A stretch of 8,098 bases of DNA. It comes from BS750m-G4 sp964472195 (GTDB lineage: Bacteria; Bacteroidota; Ignavibacteria; Tepidaquicellales; Tepidaquicellaceae). Position numbers and translations under genes: made by a program. How positions within the stretch are numbered: position 1 is the first letter of the stretch; each line of letters begins with the position of its first letter. Below are positions 1 through 5,933 of this stretch, piece by piece. The DNA lies in contig CAYYJH010000108.1 in assembly GCA_964472195.1 (NCBI GenBank), positions 1 through 8,098 on the forward strand, written 5' to 3'. Below the pieces are notes generated by a model. The model searched no databases, was not told the origin of the DNA, and saw only the letters and a list, made by a program, of their open reading frames with translations.

Positions 1-394
1 GATCATCCTGCCTTTGCTTACGCTGACCTTCGACTTCAATCTCTTCAATTGTGTACAGCCTTTCAACTAATAAAACATAAATATTCCTCGTTTCTGAATT
101 TTTTAATACAATTCCCTTCTCATCATAAGGAGCATAATCTTCGTATGCTATCTGAAGTTCATATTCCCCTTCATCAAGCTCAAATGAAAATTTACCATAT
201 GCATCTGTATATGATACGAAAGATTCTTCTGTTAATGAATTCTTAACATTTATCTCGAGGTCTTCCGGATTTAAATTATGCTCAGTTGTTACCACTCCTT
301 TCAGATAACATTTCGTTGTATCTTCCTGAGCATTCAGAAAAGAGAAATTCAGAATGGTTAATAATATTATGATAAGTTTTATAATCCTGAACAT
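1..394 (-). CDS. Secreted protein with carboxypeptidase-regulatory-like domain, probable TonB-dependent receptor (N-terminal 131 residues)
   Basis: The ATG is at 394-392 and the frame stays open to the window edge, so the C-terminal part is missing. The first 22 residues form a signal peptide: MFRIIKL, then a hydrophobic core, then a likely cleavage after LNA, before QEDTT. Residues about 28-110 look like a carboxypeptidase-regulatory-like (CarboxypepD_reg) beta-sandwich: YLKGVV, then TDAYGKFSFEL and EGEYELQIAYEDY, ending in IYVLL. The next segment, IEEIEVEGQRK, resembles the linker and plug start (VxVxGxR) of TonB-dependent outer-membrane receptors. The product is therefore probably an outer-membrane importer in which the beta-sandwich is an N-terminal extension. 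Without the barrel, another surface protein with this domain is possible. The substrate cannot be told. It diverges from the GIN lipoprotein gene. The reading frame is certain; the receptor call is an inference. Confidence 0.75.
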   Translation of the reverse strand, partial: MFRIIKLIIILLTILNFSFLNAQEDTTKCYLKGVVTTEHNLNPEDLEINVKNSLTEESFVSYTDAYGKFSFELDEGEYELQIAYEDYAPYDEKGIVLKNSETRNIYVLLVERLYTIEEIEVEGQRKQRQDD

Positions 395-403
395 TTTATC
401 GAC

Positions 404-411
404 CAAATATA
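404..411 (-). promoter_or_regulatory. Possible Bacteroidota-type -7 element (TATATTTG)
   Basis: On the minus strand TATATTTG fits the Bacteroidota -7 consensus TAnnTTTG and ends 9 bases before the ATG of the leftward secreted-protein gene. No TTTG-type -33 element is found at the usual distance, and the leader would be very short. It may be chance in AT-rich DNA. Confidence 0.2.
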
Positions 412-500
412 CGATAGTTAGTAATCACTTTAATAACGTGTTAACTATATTATTAGTTTCAAGTACTTTTTGATATGCAAAAACTTTTAGATTTGATTGT

Positions 501-591
501 TGTCCTTCTGAGTGGAGCAAAGAATTTCATGAAAAATGCAATACGAGATACTTCAGTCGTCACGATTTATAGTAACTCCTTCAGAATGATA
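501..591. repeat. Degenerate interspersed palindromic repeat in the 395-755 spacer
   Basis: The 361-base spacer between the two divergent genes holds no convincing gene. Its one structured part is an imperfect inverted repeat. The left arm begins TGTCCTTCTGAG at 501 and runs to GAATTTC at 528; the right arm runs from GAGATACTTC at 545 to TCAGAATGATA at 591. The outer 11 bases match at 9 positions after reverse complementation, and the inner 10 at 7. From memory, the wording (xTCxTTCTGAGxGGAGCxAAGAATxTC ... TCAGAATGAxA) resembles a dispersed intergenic palindrome seen in many environmental bacterial genomes. This copy has many mismatches, so it looks old. No terminator T-run follows it. Confidence 0.45.
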
Positions 592-755
592 AGCTCAAAA
601 TATAGCAACGAGAGAAAAAGGAGTTAAAAATCCAGGTAATAAATTATCCGGATTTAAATTTATATTACAATTCTCTATCACTTTTTGTAACATTTCACTA
701 AATTTAAACGTCTAAAAAAACATAAGAAATTTTTGTATTAATAAAATCAATCAAA

Positions 756-1427
756 ATGAAATACTATCTACCATTTTTATCTCTAATCTTGTTATTCATT
801 TTTGCATCACTAACATTTTCATGCAGCAATGGAAATTACATTTATAAATCTAAAATTGAAAAATCTACAGATTACAGAATCGTCGATATGGAACCATTCT
901 CCGGAATTTCATTAAACATCAGTGCAAATGTTTATTTGTCTCAGGGTGAAACACACAGTGTAAGAATTGAAGCTGATGAAAATATTAAAAACAAAATCAT
1001 CACAGAAGTTAAAGACAATGTATTAATCATCAAGTGTGATAAATCGTTACACAACAGCAAAGACATAAAAATCTACGTTACAATGAAAGAGCTTGATCTT
1101 ATTGAGTTAAACGGTTCCGGTGATATTATTTGTCAGGATAGTTTTAATTCAGATAACATTGCAATCGAGATTACAGGTTCAGGTGATATAACTTTATCTG
1201 GCAGAGCTGAAAACCAGGCTATCGAGATTAACGGATCTGGAGATTTGAAATCTTTCGATATGATAACTACGAATTGTGCAATTACAATACAGGGTTCAGG
1301 TGATTGTGAAGTTAATGTCAAAAATGCGTTGGCTGTTGAAATCTACGGGAGTGGTGATGTAACTTATAAAGGTAATCCTGTAGTTACCAAAGAAATAGAT
1401 GGTTCGGGTTCGGTGAAAAATTACTAA
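756..1427 (+). CDS. GIN-domain (DUF2807) lipoprotein with GSGD beta-helix repeats
   Basis: A 223-residue secreted protein. Residues 1-22 are a lipoprotein signal (MKYYLPFLSL, then a hydrophobic core), with Cys23 in TFSC followed by SN as the likely lipid-attachment site. From about residue 44 it reads as the DUF2807 'putative auto-transporter adhesin, head GIN' domain: FSGISLNISANVYLSQG, then VRIEADENI, then a parallel beta-helix with the turn motif GSGD at residues 120-123, 141-144, 160-163, 180-183 and 198-201, and a final GSGS at 216-219. The repeat period is 18-21 residues, about one helical coil. The length is normal for the family. Members are common in Bacteroidota and are thought to sit in the envelope, but their role is not established; 'adhesin' is a family label, not shown function. 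The ATG has no Shine-Dalgarno sequence, only an A-rich leader. It converges on the phosphatase gene. Confidence 0.88.
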   Translation: MKYYLPFLSLILLFIFASLTFSCSNGNYIYKSKIEKSTDYRIVDMEPFSGISLNISANVYLSQGETHSVRIEADENIKNKIITEVKDNVLIIKCDKSLHNSKDIKIYVTMKELDLIELNGSGDIICQDSFNSDNIAIEITGSGDITLSGRAENQAIEINGSGDLKSFDMITTNCAITIQGSGDCEVNVKNALAVEIYGSGDVTYKGNPVVTKEIDGSGSVKNY

Positions 1428-1553
1428 TACAATCATATTGAAGAAGAAATGTTAATTAACCTGAAAGAACTTAACCTAAAAGGTAATCCCTTAAAAGAGG
1501 GTGAGATTGAAAACATCAGACAAATCTTTTCTGGATATACAGTTATTTACTAA
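1428..1553 (+). pseudogene. Remnant of a leucine-rich-repeat protein C-terminus
   Basis: Directly after the stop of the GIN-domain gene, in the same frame, 41 codons stay open up to a TAA at 1551-1553. An ATG lies at 1449, which would leave a 34-residue peptide. The peptide contains LKELNLKGNPL, a clear leucine-rich-repeat unit (LxxLxLxxNxL), then KEGEIENIRQIF and a hydrophobic YTVIY end. That matches the usual last repeat and cap of bacterial LRR proteins (GNPxxxxEIExIRxxx...xIxF). No upstream repeats are present, so this is most likely the tail left by a deletion or insertion. Alternatives are a real 34-residue protein or a chance match; the match is short. Confidence 0.45.
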
Positions 1554-1565
1554 AAAATATTCCTT

Positions 1566-1604
1566 AAAAAGGTGCTGCTAATTATTAAGTGGCACCTTAT
1601 TTCT
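1566..1604. terminator. Bidirectional intrinsic terminator between convergent genes
   Basis: AAGGTGC at 1569-1575 pairs perfectly with GCACCTT at 1592-1598, leaving a 16-base loop. On the plus strand the stem is followed by ATTTCTT; on the minus strand the same stem is followed by TTTTTAAGG. It sits 14 bases past the stop of the leftward phosphatase gene and downstream of the rightward lipoprotein gene, as expected for a shared terminator. Confidence 0.7.
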
Positions 1605-1611
1605 TATTAAA

Positions 1612-2888
1612 TTACACAACTCGTTTCAAAATAATAATTGAGATATCATCGTTTGGTCGTGTATTCACAGCAAATTTTTCTATTTCATTCAGTAATATAC
1701 CTCCTGCTTCCTGCGGTGTATAATTTGTGAATCCTTTTATAATATTCAAAAAGCGTTCTTCACCATAAAATTCACCGGATTCATTCCTTGCTTCGGTAAT
1801 TCCATCGGAATACACTATCAACAATTCATCTTTATTTAATTTTAACTTATTTTCTTTATACTTAGCTTTGCTCATAATTCCTAAAGCCGCATCACCTTTC
1901 GGTAATTGTTCAACGGAAGATTCTTTTAAAACAACAGGCGGCATGTGACCGGCATTTATATATCGAATCATTCCATCCTCAGAAGTTAATTCTAAATAAA
2001 TCATTGAAGCAAAAACATTTGATAGACTGTCGCGAAAAAAAATCTGATTTATTTTGGTACCAAGTTTTGACAAAGAAATAAAATCAGGAAGTAATGCTCT
2101 TAATGTTGATTGTAGTTTTGCCATCAAAAGAGCTGCCCGTAAACCCTTTCCCGAAACATCACCCAGAGCTATTCCAAAACGTTTACCTGTAACTTTTAAA
2201 AAATCCAGCAAGTCTCCACCAACGTCATTTGCAGGTCTAGTATAAAGCCATGCTGACCATCCCGGAATTTCAGGAGTTTGCTCCGGCATCAGCTCGTCCT
2301 GAACATACCTCCCTGCCTGAAGTTCATAATGAGCAAGCAGCTTATCTTTAAGCTCAAGCATCAGTACGAACAGTAAAAGTATAAAGCCCAGGGTATNNNN
2401 NNNNNNNNNNNNNNNNNNNNNNNNNNNNNNNNNNNNNNNNNNNNNNNNNNNNNNNNNNNNNNNNNNNNNNNNNNNNNNNNNNNNNNNNNNNNNNNNTTAT
2501 CTTTAAGCTCAAGCATCAGTACGAACAGTAAAAGTATAAAGCCCAGGGTATCCGTACCCTGACCTATTCGAACATGTTCGTTAATTACTATTTTTTCCGA
2601 AATAATTATTAGAATAACACTTGTAACAATTAAAATTCTTCTTACGGGTGTGAGCTTAAAAAAAAGACTTTTCATTAACCAAACGAACATAAAGAAATAC
2701 TTTTTTATAAAACCCATCTCCTCAAGTCGTTTCTTCCTTTCTTCGCTAATATAAAACTCTTTTAAATCATTAAAATCCTGTTTGAGTGTTGTTTTGAAGT
2801 CTTCTTTCTTGAGGTCTTCTAGGATGGTCTTTCCCATTTTAGGTTCATCACTTTGCCTGGTTGAATGGTTGGTAGAATTTTTTGTCAT
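1612..2888 (-). CDS. Membrane-anchored SpoIIE/RsbU-type PP2C serine/threonine phosphatase (one gene split by an assembly gap)
   Basis: As printed, the gene is broken by 100 Ns plus a 55-base duplication. Removing those 155 bases leaves one frame of 374 codons (373 residues), from the ATG at 2888-2886 to the TAA at 1614-1612. Numbered on the repaired protein, residues 1-80 are charged and cytoplasmic-looking; two membrane helices lie at about 84-101 and 114-128 with a short loop; a helical linker covers about 129-150; and the phosphatase domain fills the rest. Its motifs are NDVGGDLLDF (169-178), ALGDVSGKG (189-197), INAGHMPPV (259-267), LLIVYSDGITEARN (304-317) and NDDISIIIL (361-369). These carry the metal-binding aspartates of the PPM/SpoIIE fold. 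Family members dephosphorylate anti-anti-sigma factors or act in other partner switches; no kinase or STAS partner is encoded nearby. GGAAG lies about 5 bases before the ATG. No extracellular sensor domain is visible. Confidence 0.9.
2342..2551. repeat. 55-base direct duplication flanking the N gap (assembly artefact)
   Basis: Positions 2342-2396 and 2497-2551 are the same 55 bases, beginning TTATCTTTAAGCTC and ending CCCAGGGTAT, one on each side of the Ns. Both encode the same stretch of the second membrane helix of the phosphatase. An identical copy at both contig ends is what remains when two contigs that overlap by the assembly word length are scaffolded without merging. Collapsing the copies restores the frame exactly. 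Confidence 0.9.
2397..2496. other. Scaffold gap of exactly 100 Ns
   Basis: A run of exactly 100 Ns, a common placeholder for a gap of unknown size. Because the flanks overlap, the true gap is probably negative, meaning no sequence is missing. Together with the duplication it adds 155 bases, which is not a multiple of three and so shifts the phosphatase reading frame. Confidence 0.95.
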
Positions 2889-2944
2889 AGTTCTTCCAAT
2901 TCTAATTAATAATAATCACAGTTAAATAATACGTTAAAGTATTG

Positions 2945-2973
2945 AATAAAGTTATGTGATATTTCGCTATCAA
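2945..2973 (-). promoter_or_regulatory. Possible sigma70-like promoter of the phosphatase gene
   Basis: On the minus strand TTGATA (2973-2968) is followed after 17 bases by TTTATT (2950-2945), about 55 bases before the phosphatase ATG. The -35 box matches TTGACA at 5 of 6 positions and the -10 box matches TATAAT at 4 of 6. The region is very AT-rich, so chance matches are likely. Confidence 0.2.
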
Positions 2974-3000
2974 TCTTATATCTTAAGTCATATCAAAAAT

Positions 3001-3172
3001 ATTTAATTTTTAATTCTCAATTTCTAATAAATTCACAATTAATAATTTACAATTTTCAAATCTTTTTATTTTCTGGTATCACATTTATCAATTACGTAAT
3101 ACTAATTTAAAAATATTTGAAAATTAATCATTGAAAATTCATTGGAAATTAAAAATTAGAAATTGATAATTA
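3001..3172. repeat. AT-rich imperfect inverted repeat in the divergent spacer
   Basis: The 366-base spacer 2889-3254 has no gene. Within it, 3001-3061 (ending AATTTTCAAAT) and 3115-3172 (starting ATTTGAAAATT) are imperfect reverse complements built from variants of 'AATTxxxAATTTxxAATT', around a 53-base centre. The centre includes the perfect palindrome ATTACGTAAT at 3091-3100. Similar AATT-phased words recur after the amidohydrolase gene. It could be a decayed interspersed repeat, a curved regulatory region between divergent genes, or AT-rich drift. No precise operator can be named. Confidence 0.4.
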
Positions 3173-3254
3173 TTACTTTTAGTATAAACTAAATTTATAA
3201 ATTTAAACACTTGATAAAATTAATTAATTTGAAAGTACATTACAATAATAAACT

Positions 3255-4610
3255 ATGAAAGACAAAGTCAACGAAATAGTAAATACTATCGAAAACAAAA
3301 TCATTGGTTACAGAAGGAACTTCCACCGGTATGCTGAATCAGGCTGGACTGAATTCAGAACCTCATCACTCGTTGCAAGAAGACTTACTGATTTAGGATT
3401 AGAAGTTAAGATTGGTAAAGAAGTGATGAAAGAAAAAGACAGAATGGGTTTACCCGAAAAAGAAATCCTTGAAGTGAATTGGCATAGGGCAAAAGAGCAG
3501 GGAGGCGATAAACATTTTTTAGAATTTGTAAAGAACGGTTTTACAGGAGTTGTGGGTATCATAAAAAATGGAGAAGGACCTGTCATAGGTTTGCGTTTTG
3601 ACATGGATGCTCTTGATATTAAAGAAGACCTCACGGATAATCACAGACCATTCCGCAAAGGATTTGCATCGGTAAATAATAACGTTATGCATGCATGCGG
3701 ACATGACGGTCATACATCGGCAGGTCTTGGTATCGCAGAAATAATAATGAAACTTAAAGATGAAATTAAGGGTACGATTAAACTTATATTCCAGCCTGCC
3801 GAAGAAGGCGTCATGGGAGCAAAATCAATGGTTTCAGCGGGTGTAGTCGATGATGTCAATTTTTTGTTAGGGCATCACGTTATGAGTGGATGGAAGCTGG
3901 GTGAAATCATTCCTGGTATGGGAAATTATGCAGCAACACAAAAATTTGATGCAGCGTTCACAGGAAAACCAGCTCATGCAGGAGGGAGTCCTGAAAAAGG
4001 AAATAATGCTTTGTTAGCAGCATCAACAGCGATATTAAATCTCTATGCTATTCCAAGACATTCGGATGGTTATACAAGAATAAACGTGGGGAAGTTAAAC
4101 GCCGGTACAGGACGTAATGTGATATGTTCAGATGCACACCTTTTAATAGAAACACGCGGTAAAACTACCGAACTTAATGAATACATGTACGAAAAAGCTG
4201 TTAACATCTTAGAGACCTCCGCTAAGATGTATGACTGCAAAATTGAAATAAAAGAAATGGGTGGAGCACAAAATGCAAACAGCAATACCGAATTATCAAA
4301 ACGCGTAGAAAATGTTGCCACCGAAATCGGTGGTTTTACATTTTTCCCATCAAGAAAAGGAGGTGGAAGTGAAGATATAACTTATATGATGAAACGTGTT
4401 CAGGATAATGGAGGTCTTGCTGCAAACATTGGTATCGGAGCGGACTTTAACGGTATAAGCATTAATGACGCCAAACGTGATGCTGTTCTTGGTGCACATA
4501 CATCTGTTTTTGATTTTGATGAGAAAGCAATATTAATTGCAATGAAACTTTTATCACTTGTTACTTTTGATTTAATAAAAGAACAAAATATTTCTCATAA
4601 TTTAAAATAA
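3255..4610 (+). CDS. M20D-family amidohydrolase, AbgA-like (p-aminobenzoyl-glutamate hydrolase subunit A type)
   Basis: A 451-residue zinc-type amidohydrolase. The N-terminus (RRNFHRYAESGWTEFRT, residues 20-36, then KDRMGLP at 61-67) matches, from memory, the pattern of Escherichia coli AbgA, which with AbgB splits p-aminobenzoyl-glutamate from folate breakdown. M20 metal and catalytic motifs are present: GLRFDMDALD (112-121), HACGHDGH (146-153, with Cys148 and His150), PAEEG (181-185), GHH (206-208), GGSED (370-374) and GAHTSVFDFDE (413-423, His415). Residues about 230-340 form the dimerisation lid (FTGKPAHAG, NVGKLNAGTGRNV). All ligands look intact, so it should be active. No abgB or abgT lies beside it, so the substrate may instead be another N-acyl amino acid or amidated metabolite. 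There is no signal peptide, so it is cytoplasmic. First of four closely spaced rightward genes; the ATG lacks a Shine-Dalgarno sequence. Confidence 0.9.
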   Translation: MKDKVNEIVNTIENKIIGYRRNFHRYAESGWTEFRTSSLVARRLTDLGLEVKIGKEVMKEKDRMGLPEKEILEVNWHRAKEQGGDKHFLEFVKNGFTGVVGIIKNGEGPVIGLRFDMDALDIKEDLTDNHRPFRKGFASVNNNVMHACGHDGHTSAGLGIAEIIMKLKDEIKGTIKLIFQPAEEGVMGAKSMVSAGVVDDVNFLLGHHVMSGWKLGEIIPGMGNYAATQKFDAAFTGKPAHAGGSPEKGNNALLAASTAILNLYAIPRHSDGYTRINVGKLNAGTGRNVICSDAHLLIETRGKTTELNEYMYEKAVNILETSAKMYDCKIEIKEMGGAQNANSNTELSKRVENVATEIGGFTFFPSRKGGGSEDITYMMKRVQDNGGLAANIGIGADFNGISINDAKRDAVLGAHTSVFDFDEKAILIAMKLLSLVTFDLIKEQNISHNLK

Positions 4611-4686
4611 TTACAAATTTGAATTACAGATTGTTAATTGGTAATACGATGAAATTTGCAATATCGAAAATTAAAAATTATTTTCA
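4611..4686 (+). repeat. AT-rich spacer with AATT-phased repeat words
   Basis: The 76 bases between the amidohydrolase and the acetyltransferase consist largely of words such as AATTTGAATTAC, GTTAATTGGTAAT and GAAAATTAAAAATTA, like those in the 3001-3172 spacer. No hairpin with a T-run is visible, so transcription may continue into the next gene. Low complexity may explain the likeness. Confidence 0.3.
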
Positions 4687-5136
4687 ATGATAGTTTTTAA
4701 AATACGCAACGCCATACAAGATGATTACGAAGCTGCTTACAAAATTAAAAAAAATGCTCTTCAATCATATGTTGAAAAGACATGGGGATGGAACGAAGAG
4801 TTTCAGAGAAATTATCACAAGAAACATTTCGAACCGAAAAATCTGAAAATAATAGAAGTGGAAAGCAAACCTATCGGAAGCTTAAAAATTATTAATAAAA
4901 AGAATCACATCTTTTTATCAGAACTCTTTATAATTCAAAAATATCAATCAATGAATATCGGTTCAAGAGTAATAAACGATTATATTAAAAATTCATTTGC
5001 TGAGAGGAAAACCGTGAAGTTACAGGTGCTTAAAATTAATGAAAGAGCCGTAAAACTTTACAAAAGATTAGGTTTTGAAATATATGAAGAGGATAATGTA
5101 TACTATAAGATGATATATAGACATCATAAAAAATAG
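4687..5136 (+). CDS. GNAT-family N-acetyltransferase
   Basis: A 149-residue single-domain protein of normal GNAT length. The N-terminus (IRNAIQDDYEAAYKIKK, residues 6-22) is the usual first strand and helix, followed by KTWGWNEEFQR (31-41), a motif shared by a subgroup of small bacterial acetyltransferases. Motif A, which binds acetyl-CoA, is LFIIQKYQSMNIGSRVI (80-96). The Q/R-x-x-G-x-G/A loop reads Q87-S-M-N90-I-G92, so the first glycine is replaced by Asn. Motif B is VLKINERAVKLYKRLGFE (114-131), with the typical Asn118 and the C-terminal LYxxLGF. Substrates of such proteins range from protein N-termini to small amines; this one cannot be assigned. It lies 76 bases after the amidohydrolase and 38 bases before the methyltransferase, consistent with one transcript. 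No Shine-Dalgarno sequence is seen before the ATG. Confidence 0.87.
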   Translation: MIVFKIRNAIQDDYEAAYKIKKNALQSYVEKTWGWNEEFQRNYHKKHFEPKNLKIIEVESKPIGSLKIINKKNHIFLSELFIIQKYQSMNIGSRVINDYIKNSFAERKTVKLQVLKINERAVKLYKRLGFEIYEEDNVYYKMIYRHHKK

Positions 5137-5174
5137 ATTTAGATATTTTAAAAGAATCATAGACCAATCAAGCT

Positions 5175-5933
5175 ATGAAAAAAATTGACAGTAAACCTCT
5201 TTACCGAGACGGCAGGCATTATGACATACAACACAGTAATTTTAAAAAGGACATACCTTTCTACTTAGACCAGGCAAGAAAATACGGTGACCCGATTCTT
5301 GAACTTGCTTGTGGAACCGGGAGAATCACTATTCCGATTGCAAATGAAGGATTTAATATCACTGGTCTTGACATTTCTGAAGGGATGTTAGAAAAAGCAA
5401 AGGAAAATGCCCGAAAGAAAAAACTATCTATAAAATGGATAAGAGACGACGTTAGGACTTTTAATTTGAAAAGAAAATTTAGTTTAATTATTTTTCCGTT
5501 CAATTCTATTGCTCACCTCCACGACCTTGAAAGCATCGACTCTTGTTTTACAAGAGTCAGGAAACATTTAAAAAATAACGGACGATTTATTATCGACATG
5601 TTCAATCCAGATTTAATACGTCTAATTAGAAATCCAAAGAAACGTTTCCCTGTTGTCAAGTATCCTGATCCTGATAGTAAAGCAACGGTTGTGATTACCG
5701 AAAACAACTCCTACGATGCTGCGAAGCAAATTAATTACATCACATGGCACTATAAGATAGGGAAAAAAGAATACTCATATGCGTTGAACATGAGAATATT
5801 TTTCCCGCAAGAATTAGATGCACTACTAATACATAACGGATTTGCTATAGAAGCAAAGTATGGAAATTTTCAATATTCAAAATTCAAACCGAAATCAGAA
5901 AAACAAATAATGATTTGCAGTTCAAAAAAATAA
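5175..5933 (+). CDS. Class I SAM-dependent methyltransferase
   Basis: A 252-residue soluble Rossmann-fold methyltransferase. Motif I, the SAM-binding loop, is ILELACGTGRITIPIA (41-56). The acidic residue at the end of strand 2 is Asp66 in TGLDISEGML (63-72). IRDDVRTF (89-96) supplies the adenine-contact Asp91/92, and FNSIAHL (109-115) is the post-strand-4 segment of the methyltransferase-25 type. NGRFIIDMFNP (135-145) is strand 5. The C-terminal 100 residues, with IFFPQELDALLIHNGF (208-223), form the usual last strands. The N-terminal YD...FY...A segment fits stand-alone small-molecule methyltransferases, but the substrate is unknown. Its last 19 bases overlap the next gene, which suggests coupled translation. 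The ATG follows AATCAAGCT without a clear ribosome site. Confidence 0.88.
   Translation: MKKIDSKPLYRDGRHYDIQHSNFKKDIPFYLDQARKYGDPILELACGTGRITIPIANEGFNITGLDISEGMLEKAKENARKKKLSIKWIRDDVRTFNLKRKFSLIIFPFNSIAHLHDLESIDSCFTRVRKHLKNNGRFIIDMFNPDLIRLIRNPKKRFPVVKYPDPDSKATVVITENNSYDAAKQINYITWHYKIGKKEYSYALNMRIFFPQELDALLIHNGFAIEAKYGNFQYSKFKPKSEKQIMICSSKK

Noticed and set aside
49..246. Rightward 65-residue open frame at the left end
   Set aside because: It lies antisense to the secreted-protein gene, whose signal peptide and beta-sandwich are clear.
475..627. A 50-residue open frame starting ATGCAAAAACTT
   Set aside because: It runs through the degenerate palindromic repeat, has no ribosome site and no recognisable domain; most likely chance.
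1612..2361. A separate soluble phosphatase gene starting at the ATG at 2361
   Set aside because: That ATG is an internal Met at the end of the second membrane helix; the collapsed gap joins it in frame to the upstream part.
2569..2580. Perfect palindrome CGAACATGTTCG, like a LexA box
   Set aside because: The spacer between CGAAC and GTTCG is 2 bases rather than the 4 of the Gram-positive LexA box, and it lies inside the phosphatase coding sequence.
3308..3634. Antisense open frames inside the amidohydrolase and other genes
   Set aside because: They are shadows of strongly supported genes and show no domain or start signal of their own.
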